Shown: positions 35,881 through 46,667 of the stretch, piece by piece
Position numbering within the stretch: the first letter of the stretch is position 1
Layout of the letters: each line of letters starts with the position of its first letter
NCBI RefSeq assembly: GCF_003467445.1
Contig: NZ_QSGS01000001.1
Coordinates: 496,001 to 560,000, forward strand
Source of the DNA: Exiguobacterium sp. AM39-5BH
GTDB taxonomy: Bacteria; Bacillota; Bacilli; Exiguobacteriales; Exiguobacteriaceae
DNA: 64,000 bases
Direction of reading: 5' to 3'
Notes under the pieces: generated by a model
What the model was told of the DNA's origin: nothing
Databases searched by the model: none
The model's input: the letters and a program-made list of their open reading frames with translations, nothing else
Position numbers and translations under genes: made by a program

Positions 35881-36909
35881 ATGCAACTCGTCAGCCCTCG
35901 CTACCTCGAGTCTGGGTATATGTGGCTCTTGTTCGTCGTCGGGGTGTTCACCGCCCTGTACGGCAACGTCTTCCTCGCGAGTGTGATTATCGGTTTCAGC
36001 CTATACGCGCTCATTATGCCGGAGCTGTTGTTCCGGCTCGCCGAGTACGTACACGTCGAAGTGACCGACGAGCTGAAGCTGTTCCCGAACGATGAAGAGA
36101 CGTATACAATCAAATTGGTTTCAACTGCTCCTGTCCCGCTCGGTGTCGTCCGTCTGTCAGGATATCTCCATCCGACCGTCGAGTCGGAGGAACACGCCTT
36201 CTGGCGCCAAGAGAACTATGTCGGACGCGAGGCGGCCGTCGCCTATACGCTCCCGCTTAAGGCAATTCGGCGCGGCCCGATCCGCATGGAGGCAATCGGT
36301 ATGGAGATTCGTGACCCGCTCCGTATGTTCTCACTCTATAAGGAAGACCCGCTCGACCGCATCGGTTATGTGTTCCCTGAATTCCTACCCTATCCGATCC
36401 CGAAGCGGCCGCCGACGTTACCCGGGGAAGAGATGGTCCGTCACAGCGCTTACCGGGATCCGGAGACGTTCCAATCAGTGGCCCCGTATCATGGGCAACC
36501 GATGCGGCAACTGTATTGGTCGGCCTATGCGAAGACGGGCGAACTGCTCGCCCGCACCGAGCAACCCGTCCAAGCGAACGAATATGTCGTCGTGCTCGAC
36601 TTGCTGACGAAAGACGGACGCGCCCTCACCCATCAGATGGAGCGGTTGATCTCGCAGGCGGCAGCGCTATGCCGCGACTTCGAGAAAGAGAACGCGAGCT
36701 ATGGGCTGATTGTGCCGACATTGACGAAGGAAGGGATCACCTATGACCTCGCACCGGGGAGCGGTGAGACGCATTTCCGCAAGGTCATGACGACGCTCGC
36801 ATGTCTATCGGAGCGTGACTTCCCGCTCGCCCGGTCGCTGTTCGAACGGAAAGTCGCCAAATACGGCGGCAGCCAATCGATTTTACGGCTCGGAGGTGAC
36901 GGCCGATGA
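35881..36909 (+). CDS. DUF58-domain membrane protein
   Basis: A 342-residue protein with two N-terminal helices (residues 12-55) and the DUF58 domain, seen in the YRDPETFQSVAPYHGQPMRQ and LYWSAYAKTGELLARTEQ block around residues 185-215. DUF58 proteins are partners of MoxR ATPases. It starts 1 base after the moxR stop and overlaps the next gene by 4 bases, so the cluster is translationally coupled. Confidence 0.88.
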   Translation: MQLVSPRYLESGYMWLLFVVGVFTALYGNVFLASVIIGFSLYALIMPELLFRLAEYVHVEVTDELKLFPNDEETYTIKLVSTAPVPLGVVRLSGYLHPTVESEEHAFWRQENYVGREAAVAYTLPLKAIRRGPIRMEAIGMEIRDPLRMFSLYKEDPLDRIGYVFPEFLPYPIPKRPPTLPGEEMVRHSAYRDPETFQSVAPYHGQPMRQLYWSAYAKTGELLARTEQPVQANEYVVVLDLLTKDGRALTHQMERLISQAAALCRDFEKENASYGLIVPTLTKEGITYDLAPGSGETHFRKVMTTLACLSERDFPLARSLFERKVAKYGGSQSILRLGGDGR

Positions 36910-37310
36910 GACTGCTTTGGTGGGCCTTCGCCGCTTTTTATGTCGGTCACGCGTTTCCACTCGTCTTTCTCTTGACGCTCCGATTGCCGCGCAACTGGCA
37001 ACTCGGGGTGCAGACGTTCTTGAGCATCGCCGCCCTTTGGTTCTCCTATGAGATGAGCGTGACGTTGCTCTTGTTCACGTACGTCCACGCCTTTATCCGG
37101 ACGCTCGATTGGACGGACCGTTACGCGATCGCGAGCGTGCTCTTCTTGATCGTCGATTGGTTGTTCCCGCCGGCGTCGCAGCCGCTCGCGATGATCACAT
37201 TCCCGTTCCTGTTCTTGTTTTGGCAGCGGAGCCTCTATTACCGCCGTGATTATAAACGGATGCTGTCGACACTCGTCGTCGCCCTTGCAATCGGTCTCGG
37301 CCTGGCGTGA
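36906..37310 (+). CDS. Small membrane protein of the MoxR-DUF58 cluster
   Basis: A 134-residue protein consisting mostly of four hydrophobic helices. It ends in a GTGA overlap with the following gene. Either the two are coupled separate proteins, or they are one protein of about 325 residues broken by a single-base indel near 37307. The continuity of the last helix (VVALAIGLGLA) into VIIRTIKELLFG of the next frame makes the second option plausible given other frameshifts in this window. Confidence 0.65.
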   Translation: MRLLWWAFAAFYVGHAFPLVFLLTLRLPRNWQLGVQTFLSIAALWFSYEMSVTLLLFTYVHAFIRTLDWTDRYAIASVLFLIVDWLFPPASQPLAMITFPFLFLFWQRSLYYRRDYKRMLSTLVVALAIGLGLA

Positions 37311-37882
37311 TCATCCGGACGATTAAAGAGTTATTGTTCGGTAACCTCGTCGCCTGGATTCGTCCCATCTTCGTGTGGATCGGGAGCTGGTTCGATGGGT
37401 TCAACTTGGATCCGACCGACCGTGTCAACCGGATTATCGTGCCGGACAATCCGAACATCGATGCCGAGACGATTTCGAATGAGACGTTGCTCGAATCGGC
37501 GACGAATCAATCGCTGTTCTTGATTTTGGCGTTTCTCGTCCTTTTGGTCGGATTGGTCGCGTTGTTCATCTACTTGCAACGCCGTAAAGAGATTCAAGAG
37601 GATGTGACGGTGCCGAAGCAGCGCCATCAGGCGGCGGATGCCGTCCGTCGCGCTACACGGGCCCCACGACACGTTCGTTTGCTCGATGCCGGGCGCCGGC
37701 TCGAACAGGCCCATCCTCGTCATCGTGAGGAGACGGTCATGGAATGGTTCGACCGCATCGGATTCAGCGAAGGGAGTCGCTTCGCCGTCTGGCTCGAGGC
37801 CGCCGAGTACGGGGAGAAAGAAGCCCCGGTACCCATTGTCGAGGCGTTCGAACGACATGTCACCCAGACGCTCAACAGATAA
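37307..37882 (+). CDS. Membrane protein with DUF4129-like C-terminal domain
   Basis: A 191-residue protein with a transmembrane helix near residues 70-92 and a cytosolic C-terminal region (LLDAGRRLEQAHPRHREETV then EWFDRIGF) that resembles DUF4129 of transglutaminase-like membrane proteins found with MoxR and DUF58. No transglutaminase catalytic domain is present. The GTG start at 37307 overlaps the previous stop. It is the last gene of the cluster and is followed by a terminator. Confidence 0.65.
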   Translation: MIIRTIKELLFGNLVAWIRPIFVWIGSWFDGFNLDPTDRVNRIIVPDNPNIDAETISNETLLESATNQSLFLILAFLVLLVGLVALFIYLQRRKEIQEDVTVPKQRHQAADAVRRATRAPRHVRLLDAGRRLEQAHPRHREETVMEWFDRIGFSEGSRFAVWLEAAEYGEKEAPVPIVEAFERHVTQTLNR

Positions 37883-37933
37883 AAGACCAGTCAGTTCGCC
37901 GAGTATTTTCGGACGATCTGGCTGGTCTTTTTT
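37881..37933. terminator. Bidirectional terminator MoxR cluster / cls
   Basis: AAAAGACCAG / CTGGTCTTTT arms enclose an imperfect inner hairpin, with A and T runs outside. Confidence 0.75.
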
Positions 37934-39397
37934 AGAGAATCGGGCTGAGCAGACGTGACACGCTCTCTTTGAAGCGGATCCATTTCGTCCGTGTCTCATA
38001 ACGCTCAATCGTCAACCTGTCGGCACATGCGAGGTCTCGATTGAATGCATCGATGACGGACCGGGCCACGACCTCATCATAGACGAGCGCTGAGATCTCG
38101 AAATTGAGACGGAAACTGCGCGCGTCGATGTTCGTCGTTCCGATCGAGGCGACCTCGCCATCGATGACGAGCGTCTTCGCATGGAGGAACCCACCTTCAT
38201 ACGTATATACTTCGGCACCGTAGCGGACGAGCTCGGCCGCATTCGTATACGTCGCCCAATAGACAAACATGTGATCCGGCTTGTTCGGAATCATCAGGCG
38301 GATCTTCGTCCCGGACATGAGCGCATTGCGGCAGGCGTCGAGGAAGCTGGCGTCAGGGATGAAATATGGGGTCTGGATGTAAATCGTCTCTTTCGCCTAG
38401 GTGATCATCTTGACGAGCATGTTTTTCAAGTGCTCGGTCGACGAGTTCGGGCCAGACGTGACGATTTGAACCGGGGAATGTGCCGTCTCGAGCAGGATGG
38501 TCGGCCAAAGGAAGTCTTCTTTCTCGGCCCGATGTTTCGTCGGTACGGCACGGTTCCAATCGAGGAGGAAACGCTCGAGCAATTCACGAACCGCCTCCCC
38601 TCTCATCCGCAGATGCACGTCGCGCCAATAGACGAACTGTCGATTCGTGCCCAAATATTCATTCCCGACGTTGAAGCCACCGATATAGCCGATGTCCCCG
38701 TCGATGATACATAGCTTTCGGTGATTCCGGTTATTGACGCGGAAGTTGATACCGAGGCGTGACGGGAAGAACGACTTCACCTCGCCGCCGTGCACGAGGA
38801 GCTGTTTGAAATGGGAGCGTCGCAATCCCCGTGAGCCGACGGCGTCATAGAGCAGACGTACTTTGACGCCTTCCTTGGCCCGGCGTGTGAGTGCCTCGAT
38901 GAGCGCTTGGCCGAGCGAGTCGTTTTGGATTATATAGTATTGGATATTGATTTCCTTTGTTGCCACCTCGATGTCATGGAACAACGCTTCGAACTTCTGC
39001 TCGCCGTCATGGATGACCTGAATCGCATTATGATACGTCACGAGCGCATTTGTGGAGGATAAGTTCAAGCGGGCGAGCCTCGATATTTTGATAAGAGCGG
39101 GTCATGGGCGAAAAGCCCTTCATGCGCATCAAGCTCGGTCAATTGGTCGTCGACGTGTTTGGCGTACTCGTGACGACGCTCCTCGTCGACTTGATAAAAG
39201 TTGTTCGATTTGATTAACCGTCCGAAGAAGATGTAGATGAAGAAACCGAGCAGTGGGATGAAAAACAGCACGAGCAACCAAGCCCACGTCGAACCGGTGT
39301 CACGCCGCTCGAAGAAGATGATGGTGACGGCGAACGTCACGTTCAGGACAATCAGTACGATACCAAGAATACTGATGATGATTTCAGTTGGGACCAT
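37932..39397 (-). pseudogene. cls: Cardiolipin synthase, broken by a frameshift and an amber codon
   Basis: A phospholipase-D-type cardiolipin synthase of about 488 codons. The 39397-39097 part holds two N-terminal membrane helices; the frame shifts near 39097 (one base lost) into LIKISRLARLNLSSTNALVTY. Both HKD motifs are kept: NHRKLCIIDGD and LHAKTLVIDGE. A TAG at 38399-38397 interrupts the frame between KMIT and AKETIYIQTPYFIPD. Two independent lesions make real inactivation more credible here than for other breaks, but errors cannot be excluded. Another cls copy elsewhere would be expected. Confidence 0.85.
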
Positions 39398-39478
39398 CTC
39401 GACGCCTCCTTTATCCTCTAGTTTACCCGATGATGGGCAAAACGAAATGCTCGTTTACAGATACCGCGTCTACAACAC

Positions 39479-39506
39479 AAAAAAACACCGCGCCTGCGGT
39501 GTTTTT
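39479..39506. terminator. Terminator of the LysM-3D gene
   Basis: AAAAACACCGC / GCGGTGTTTTT perfect 11-bp stem with a GCCT loop. Confidence 0.85.
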
Positions 39507-39518
39507 GGGGTAAATCGA

Positions 39519-40304
39519 TTAGTTTAAGACTTTGATTGTGATTGATTTACGACCGAAGTTGAGCGCTTGCTCTTGTGTCGGCATCAAGATATCGATTTTG
39601 TTACCTTTGATGGCGCCACCAGTATCTCCAGCGATTGCTTCGCCGTAGCCTTCAACCCATACTTTAGAGCCGAGTGGGATGACTGAAGGGTCAACCGCGA
39701 TGACTTTTTGGTTCGGGTTCGAGCGGACGTCGATTCCTGTTGCCGTGATTCCTGAGCATCCTGCACAGTATGGCGTGTAAGCCGTTGCTTCCACAGTCAT
39801 CGTCTTACCTGAAGCCGGAGCTTGGGTTTGCGTTGTCGACGTAGACTGTTTCGTCACTGGTGAAGATGTTGATGCTTTTGGTTTAGCGGTTGGTGCGTTG
39901 TTCGCAACCGATGCTGCGTTTGCACCTTTAACAGAGAATTGTTGACCTGGGAAAATGAGATCAGATTTAAGACCGTTCCATGTCATCAATTGGTTGACAG
40001 ATACACCGTTGTTTGTCGCGATACGATACAACGTGTCGCCTGCTTTAACTGTATACGTGCTTGCTTTAGATGAGCTTGCTTTAGCTTCTGACTTCGCGAG
40101 CTTCAATACTTGATTAGGGTAGATCATATTAGAGTTTAAGCCGTTCGCTTGTTTAATGTCATTAACTGATACACCGTTGTTCACGGCGATACGGTAAAGT
40201 GTATCTCCAGACTGAACTGTGTGTGTTGATGCTGCCGAAGCTGGAGCAGCGACTCCTAAACTAAGGCCAGCGAGTGCCGTTAGTGTCAATAGTGGTTTTT
40301 TCAT
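39519..40304 (-). CDS. Secreted LysM-3D domain cell-wall protein (YocH-like)
   Basis: A 261-residue exported protein. A signal peptide ends near APASAAS; two LysM repeats follow (THTVQSGDTLYRIAVNNGVS and TYTVKAGDTLYRIATNNGVS), then a Ser/Thr linker and a C-terminal 3D domain with the catalytic aspartates in AGDTGGAIKGNKIDI. It resembles YocH and Sps-like lytic transglycosylases and should bind and remodel peptidoglycan. Codon use is more A/T-rich than in neighbouring genes, as often seen for highly expressed genes. Upstream WalR-like half-sites suggest control by the WalRK cell-wall regulator. Confidence 0.92.
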   Translation of the reverse strand: MKKPLLTLTALAGLSLGVAAPASAASTHTVQSGDTLYRIAVNNGVSVNDIKQANGLNSNMIYPNQVLKLAKSEAKASSSKASTYTVKAGDTLYRIATNNGVSVNQLMTWNGLKSDLIFPGQQFSVKGANAASVANNAPTAKPKASTSSPVTKQSTSTTQTQAPASGKTMTVEATAYTPYCAGCSGITATGIDVRSNPNQKVIAVDPSVIPLGSKVWVEGYGEAIAGDTGGAIKGNKIDILMPTQEQALNFGRKSITIKVLN

Positions 40305-40352
40305 AAGAATATTCCTCCCTTTTCTAACGCCCCCTTACTGTAACACCTCTAT

Positions 40353-40402
40353 ATTTCACTGCCGTTACAGCCTGATATGAGAGTGATATCAGTTCAGTTA
40401 CA
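40353..40402 (-). promoter_or_regulatory. Candidate WalR-like direct-repeat sites
   Basis: On the minus strand TGTAAC-N5-TGATAT and TGTAAC-N5-TGAAAT lie 49-98 bases before the LysM-3D start. The consensus is TGTWAH-N5-TGTWAH, so each second half deviates. B. subtilis yocH is a WalR target. Confidence 0.35.
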
Positions 40403-40512
40403 GAACTTTATTGGCGAGAAGTCAAGAGTGAATTTCTTACAAAATGGATACAAAGGGCTTCGTTGAGCCATTTTCGTCTATACTAAAGACAAGAGAAAGG
40501 AGGTTTTAGTCT

Positions 40513-40773
40513 TTGGGACTATTACTGTTATATTACATTGTGACTAATTTACTAGCATTTATGTCATTTTTCATCGATAAACGTCGTGCAAAATCAGGAG
40601 AGTGGCGTATTTCAGAACGAATGTTACTCATTCTCGTCTGGATCGGTGGCGCATTCGGGGCCTATCTCGCGATGCGCCTCTTCCGACATAAGACGTTGAA
40701 GCCGATGTTTCGGATCGGTGTCCCGATCGCCATCTTGGTGCACGCCGGTATCACGGGCTGGTTCATCTTCTGA
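40513..40773 (+). CDS. DUF1294 small membrane protein
   Basis: An 86-residue protein with three hydrophobic segments and the DUF1294 signature FFIDKRRAKSGEWRISERMLL and GGAFGAYLAMRLFRHKT. Function is unknown; members are often fused to cold-shock domains. A TTG start at 40513 has AAAGGAGG upstream. Confidence 0.85.
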   Translation: MGLLLLYYIVTNLLAFMSFFIDKRRAKSGEWRISERMLLILVWIGGAFGAYLAMRLFRHKTLKPMFRIGVPIAILVHAGITGWFIF

Positions 40774-40913
40774 CGCCTTTATATAGAAGGAACTCGTTCG
40801 CACTGTCCAACGGAGATGTGGTCGAAATGTCTGGATTGACGCTTGGTGGCGAGATATTAAAGTCTCTAGTCGGTGCGAAACCGAAATAAATGTTTGATTG
40901 TTGAGGTGTGGGG

Positions 40914-41711
40914 ATGAAAGTCGAAACAAATATGATTGACGTCGAGTCGTGGACCGAACGGACGATGGAGATCGGGTTCACGACCAATGCGCAGTTTCAA
41001 GTCTGGCTGGTCACCCATGGCCAAGTCGAGGTCCGGGTCAACGGGACCCGTTCACGGCTTCGGCCTGGGATGGCGTTGCTGCTCGACCGAGGACAGGTCA
41101 CAAAAGTCGAGCGGACAGGCGACTCGTTTCAAATGACGATACTTCATGTCGACCCGTTCGACTTGGTGGCACCGCCGCTCGCTGAGCAATACGTCACACC
41201 GTTTATCGGGACGATCGGCCATCACATGCTGCATCCGACTGAACCGGGTCACAAAGCCGTCCTCGAGACGCTTCATAAAGTAGTCCGGAGTTTACAGAAA
41301 GACTCGGCTTTCGCGTTGCTCGATGCGACACTGCAGCTTGCCGTCGTCTGGCGCTATTGGATTCAACGGCCGCCCGTGACGAGGCGGCATGGACAGGAGC
41401 GCATGCAACGCATGATCACTTACATACACGACCATGACACGATGAAGCTGTCGCTCGAAGACATCGCCGCTGCCGGTGGACTGAGCCGGGCGGAGTGTTG
41501 TCGTTACTTTTCGAAGTGGGGAGACACCTCACCACTCGCCTATGTCCAAGACGTCCGGATGCAACGGGCCGCACGTCTGTTATGTGCGACGGACATTCCG
41601 GTCGCTGAAGTGGCGAACCGGCTCGGCTTTACGAGCGTGAGCCATTTCGTCCAGACGTTTAAGAAAATACATAACCGAACGCCGCTCGCGTTTCGCAAAC
41701 AGAAGACATAA
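40914..41711 (+). CDS. AraC-family transcriptional regulator
   Basis: A 265-residue regulator with an N-terminal cupin-like sensing domain (residues 15-90, WLVTHGQVEVRVNGTRSRLR) and a C-terminal pair of helix-turn-helices: MKLSLEDIAAAGGLSRAECC and VAEVANRLGFTSVSHFVQTF. The ATG at 40914 follows GAGGTGTGGG; an in-frame GTG lies at 40908. The inducer and targets are unknown. It is convergent with the broken SDR gene, with a shared terminator. Confidence 0.88.
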   Translation: MKVETNMIDVESWTERTMEIGFTTNAQFQVWLVTHGQVEVRVNGTRSRLRPGMALLLDRGQVTKVERTGDSFQMTILHVDPFDLVAPPLAEQYVTPFIGTIGHHMLHPTEPGHKAVLETLHKVVRSLQKDSAFALLDATLQLAVVWRYWIQRPPVTRRHGQERMQRMITYIHDHDTMKLSLEDIAAAGGLSRAECCRYFSKWGDTSPLAYVQDVRMQRAARLLCATDIPVAEVANRLGFTSVSHFVQTFKKIHNRTPLAFRKQKT

Positions 41712-41713
41712 CT

Positions 41714-41741
41714 AAAGCCGACACGCGCGTGTCGGCTTTTC
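41714..41741. terminator. Bidirectional terminator AraC / SDR
   Basis: AAAGCCGACAC / GTGTCGGCTTT perfect 11-bp stem with a GCGC loop. Confidence 0.85.
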
Positions 41742-41744
41742 TCG

Positions 41745-42331
41745 TTACCGGGCGGTCCAACCGCCGTCCGCTTTCAATACGTCGCCATTGACGAAACTTG
41801 AATCGTCGGAGGCGAGGAACAATGCGACCTTGGCGATTTGCTCCGGTTCACCGATTGGGGCCTCCCCTGCCCCTTGGATGGCGAGCATCCCTAGCTCGCT
41901 CGGCGCGGCGTCGTATTGAGCCCGCCCGGCGCGATGGCGTTGGCCCGAATCTTGTTGAACGTGCCGTACGTGGCGGCGATGTTTTTCGTCAGTCCAATCA
42001 GTGCATGCTTCGAGGCGACGTACGAGGCACCGCCCCGTGTCCCGAACAGACCACCGACCGAGGCGTTATTGATGATGACGCCTCCCGCTTCTTGCTTGTC
42101 CATGATGCCAGCATTGTTGACCAAGATGTCTTCCTGCTTCGTTACGTTCCCGGCGACACCGACGGCTTCCCTGCCGCTCGCTTTAATCTCTGACGCGACC
42201 GCTTCGACCGAATCCCCATTCATGTCGACGGCGACGACACGCGCCCCTTCTTCGGCAAACAGTTTAGCGATGGCCCGCCCCATCCTTGACCCGGCCCCGG
42301 TGACGAGTGCCGTCTTACCTGATAATTTCAC
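41745..42331 (-). pseudogene. Short-chain dehydrogenase, internally deleted and frameshifted
   Basis: A classical SDR remnant of about 195 codons against the usual 250. The GTG at 42331 (AAGGAGGAATGC upstream) opens VKLSGKTALVTGAGSRMG. The region between TKQED and ILVNNAGIMD lacks about 20 residues, and that between MDKQE and AGGVIINNASVGG lacks more. The active-site YVASKHA is kept. The frame then breaks near 41912; one base restores DAAPSELGMLAIQG to the C-terminal DGGWTAR. In-frame deletions plus a frameshift point to real decay. Confidence 0.75.
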
Positions 42332-42571
42332 GCCGCATTCCTCCTTGTTGAGACAACTCACAGCGACAGAGGAAACGACAAGTGCATCCTGCTCACGTGT
42401 CATTAGTCTATACCCGGATTTGGAGGAAAACGTATCTCTGTTTGGAAGAATCTGCTTTTGTTCCAATCACTGGTCACGTACAATGGAAAGATACAGATAT
42501 TGGAATTGAAACATGGCATTCCCGATTGAAGAGGTGCGACAGTTTACACAATTTCATAAAGTGAGTGGTCT

Positions 42572-43113
42572 ATGATGAACCGTCAGCAAAAAATTGTCCT
42601 CATTCTTGTGTTCATGTTGTTGGTATCGTCCGGAGTTGCCTGGGCATTTGATTCGACGAAGCAGTCACAGTTGCCCGAGGGAGCGGAACCGATTCTCACC
42701 TAATCTGTTGATGACCGTGACATGAGTCTCCGTTTTTTCACGAACAGCTTTGCTATCGACGAATGGAGCGACGACATGTCGACGCAAGGTATCGGACTTG
42801 AAATTACTATTGAGGATTGCGTCGAGTCGATTACATCGCGATCTCTGTCTGAAGAAGATCTCACATGGTCAATCGCTGGCCGCACGTGCGGGGATCGGTC
42901 AGAATGTTCCCCGTACGATATCCTTTACGGGATGAACCACGGCGAGACGACCCGAGTCGTCGTCGAGTTGAACGGGGAACGGTTCGAACCGGAACTGTTG
43001 AAGACGAGGCCGAGAATGATGTCTGGTTCGTCCTCGTCGACCAAATCGAATCGATTGAGTCCATCACCGGCTACGATGCTGAAGGGGACGTATCGTACCG
43101 TTTCAACAACTAA
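42572..43113 (+). pseudogene. Membrane-anchored hypothetical protein with in-frame stop and frameshift
   Basis: The ATG at 42572 starts a signal-anchor (KIVLILVFMLLVSSGVAWAF) and the frame meets TAA at 42701 after 43 residues, then continues in frame as SVDDRDMSLRFFTNSFAIDE. Near 42997 a single missing base separates PEL from VEDEAENDVWFVLVDQIE, which runs to the stop at 43113. Repaired, it would be a secreted or anchored protein of about 180 residues. No family is recognised. Confidence 0.5.
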
Positions 43114-43148
43114 AAAAGAGACGGAGGACGATTGTCCTCTCATCTCTT
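43112..43148. terminator. Terminator between 42.6-kb remnant and Excalibur gene
   Basis: GAGGAC/GTCCTC plus outer AAGAGA/TCTCTT, with a T-run on the minus strand. Confidence 0.7.
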
Positions 43149-43410
43149 AGCGTTCGCAGGCGATAAAGTCTTTGTCGCGATCTTTCGACTTGTTCGCTTC
43201 ATACAGCGTGGCGCTGACATACGGCTTGTATTTCGTCTTCCCGCCTTTGTTTTTCGTCGTCTTCGTTTTGGCGACACCACCCTTGTACGTCTTATTCAGC
43301 TCGGTACAGTTTTTGAATTTTTTCGTTGCGGCGTCCACGGTTTCTGACGGTGCGACACTGAGCGTGAACAACGCGATGCCGGCGATGGTCGCGCGAAGTA
43401 GTTTCTTCAT
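43147..43410 (-). CDS. Secreted Excalibur-domain calcium-binding protein
   Basis: An 87-residue exported protein: signal peptide MKKLLRATIAGIALFTLSVA ending near VDAAT, then an Excalibur domain with FKNCTELNKTYKGGVA and the calcium-coordinating DRDKDFIACE. The paired cysteines would form the domain's disulfide. The ATG at 43410 has AAGGAGGAAAC upstream; a longer in-frame ATG at 43431 lacks one. Excalibur domains are extracellular and often linked to nucleases, but this protein is the bare domain. Confidence 0.85.
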   Translation of the reverse strand: MKKLLRATIAGIALFTLSVAPSETVDAATKKFKNCTELNKTYKGGVAKTKTTKNKGGKTKYKPYVSATLYEANKSKDRDKDFIACER

Positions 43411-43522
43411 GATTGTTTCCTCCTTGATCACAAACGATATGCGTTACCATTCTCGTTCATAATAGGAGGGATTAGGATAACTAACCTGATTTATAAAATT
43501 TTCAAATGAAAGGACCATCACA

Positions 43523-43876
43523 TTGACCTTATCACCGTTTCATATCGACAATGATAATGAACAACTTTACCAAGGGAATTTGCTTGTCTCGGAACACGAA
43601 ATGGTTGAACCGCTTACTTTAGAACTCATCGAACGGTTGGTATTTGGTCCTGAGGCAATCAAGTGTTTGATCACCCGACACCATTCTTCGCGGCGGATCC
43701 AGTTAGAAGAACAGCCACTCCGCCAACTACAGCAAATGTGGGAAAAGACATTCAAACACCACCTTACCTTTGATCATGCGTTTTCTCTTGACGATTTTCC
43801 GAACGGATCTTGTTGGACGATACGCGTCTGGCAAGGACAGGATTGTTGGTATCTCGTCTTCACCGAGCATCACTGA
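43523..43876 (+). CDS. Hypothetical protein
   Basis: A 117-residue soluble protein with mixed helix and strand and no signal peptide; no family recognised. The TTG start at 43523 has AAAGGA 8 bases upstream. It lies 38 bases before a small membrane-protein gene and may be co-transcribed with it. Confidence 0.5.
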   Translation: MTLSPFHIDNDNEQLYQGNLLVSEHEMVEPLTLELIERLVFGPEAIKCLITRHHSSRRIQLEEQPLRQLQQMWEKTFKHHLTFDHAFSLDDFPNGSCWTIRVWQGQDCWYLVFTEHH

Positions 43877-43914
43877 TTTCATTGTTAACAAACCAGTAAA
43901 GGAAGGTCACATCT

Positions 43915-44130
43915 ATGGATTTCCTTATTTTGATGCAGGACCGGGCCTTCCCGCTACTGTTGCTCGCACTGTTTCTCATGTTAAACGTGGTGTTTATCAT
44001 CGGGATTTGGAAACGACAACGCCACATCTCCAATGCATTTCTCGTGTTCGCGAGCTCGCTTTCGTTCCTACTCATGACGTCATCGATTATTCTCATCATG
44101 TTCACGATGTTCATCGGCTACAACCAGTGA
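43915..44130 (+). CDS. Small membrane protein
   Basis: A 71-residue protein with two hydrophobic helices (residues 12-31 and 42-66) separated by a basic loop (WKRQRHIS). AAAGGAAGG precedes the ATG. No family is recognised. It sits between a hypothetical gene and an AraC/GyrI regulator on the same strand. Confidence 0.55.
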   Translation: MDFLILMQDRAFPLLLLALFLMLNVVFIIGIWKRQRHISNAFLVFASSLSFLLMTSSIILIMFTMFIGYNQ

Positions 44131-44219
44131 CGTCTTCTATCCGATGACATCCGTATCAAAATCATCGAGTACCCCTACGATGTTCGAAGTATGATGAATG
44201 CAGAAAGGAGGGAATGCTG

Positions 44220-45086
44220 ATGCTTGAATCATTGAATCGATTGATGGACCACATCGATCAACATTTAACAGAGAACATCACTAGTGAGGATATCACTCGC
44301 ATCGTCGGGGTATCCGACTATCATTTCCGACGCATGTTTTCATACATGGCCGGGATGACATTCAATGAATACATCCGAAATCGTCGGCTGTCTGAAGCGA
44401 ATAAGGACTTGATACATGGGAAATCGGTCACGGACGTGGCCTTTATATATGGCTATCAATCCGTCGACGGCTTCTCGCGAGCGTTTCGAGACTGGTGTGG
44501 CTTTTTGCCGTCAGAAGTAATCAAGAACAAGATTCAAAAGTCATTCCCGAAATTCACTTTCTTCATCGACATCAAAGGGGGAATTTCAATGGAATTCAAA
44601 TTAGAACACAAGCCTTCATTCAACGTCGTCGGCGTGTCCAAACGCGTCCCGATTCAGTTTGAAGGCGTGAATCACGACATCGTCGAGTTGGCCCAGTCAA
44701 TCACGGCGCAACAACGAAGCGAGATGCGCCAATTGGCGGACATTTATCCGCACCAAGTACTGAACGTGTCATTTGATTTTGATGAAGGCTATTTGGACGA
44801 AAGGGGTTCACTGACGCATATGATCGGCTTCGCGACGACGCAAGAGAATCCGTATGAGGACCTTGAACAAATCACGATCGAGTCGAACCTATGGGCTATT
44901 TTCCCGAACACCGGTCCGTTCCCGGAGACGCTTCAGGAGACGATGGCGAAGACGTATGCCGAATGGCTGCCGACGTCGGGCTACGAACTGGCCGACTTAC
45001 CGAGTATCTCGTTCACGAAGCACGACGGACTGTCGGACAACGTCTATAGCGAAGTGTGGGTGGCGGTCAAACCGAAAACGACGTAA
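44220..45086 (+). CDS. AraC-family regulator with GyrI-like effector domain
   Basis: A 288-residue regulator. Two N-terminal helix-turn-helices (ENITSEDITRIVGVSDYHFR and VTDVAFIYGYQSVDGFSRAF) cover residues 1-100, and residues 122-287 form a GyrI-like/AraC_E_bind ligand domain (KLEHKPSFNVVGVSKRV, SEVWVAVKP). Such proteins resemble Rob/SoxS-type and BmrR-type drug sensors. The ATG at 44220 has the better spacing to AAGGAGGGA than that at 44214. Targets are unknown; the small membrane protein upstream is a possible partner. Confidence 0.88.
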   Translation: MLESLNRLMDHIDQHLTENITSEDITRIVGVSDYHFRRMFSYMAGMTFNEYIRNRRLSEANKDLIHGKSVTDVAFIYGYQSVDGFSRAFRDWCGFLPSEVIKNKIQKSFPKFTFFIDIKGGISMEFKLEHKPSFNVVGVSKRVPIQFEGVNHDIVELAQSITAQQRSEMRQLADIYPHQVLNVSFDFDEGYLDERGSLTHMIGFATTQENPYEDLEQITIESNLWAIFPNTGPFPETLQETMAKTYAEWLPTSGYELADLPSISFTKHDGLSDNVYSEVWVAVKPKTT

Positions 45087-45092
45087 GCACAG

Positions 45093-45134
45093 AAAAATAC
45101 CTCCTGAAGACAATTGTCTTCAAGAGGTATTTTC
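45093..45134. terminator. Bidirectional terminator AraC-GyrI / bgl
   Basis: AAAATACCTC / GAGGTATTTT with an inner perfect 18-base palindrome TGAAGACAATTGTCTTCA. Confidence 0.85.
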
Positions 45135-45136
45135 GT

Positions 45137-46636
<1,500 letters not shown>

Positions 46637-46638
46637 CT

Positions 46639-46667
46639 AGTATAATTGTACCGGTACAATTATACAA
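46639..46667 (-). promoter_or_regulatory. Promoter of the phospho-beta-glucosidase gene
   Basis: On the minus strand TTGTAT (46667-46662) and TATACT (46644-46639) have a 17-base spacer that is entirely occupied by the operator palindrome. Confidence 0.5.
46641..46664. promoter_or_regulatory. Perfect 24-bp palindromic operator
   Basis: TATAATTGTACC and its exact complement GGTACAATTATA meet without a spacer. GntR/UTRA regulators of the TreR/GmuR type bind palindromes of this kind. A half-site GGTACAAT recurs at 46705-46712, before the regulator gene. Confidence 0.75.
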
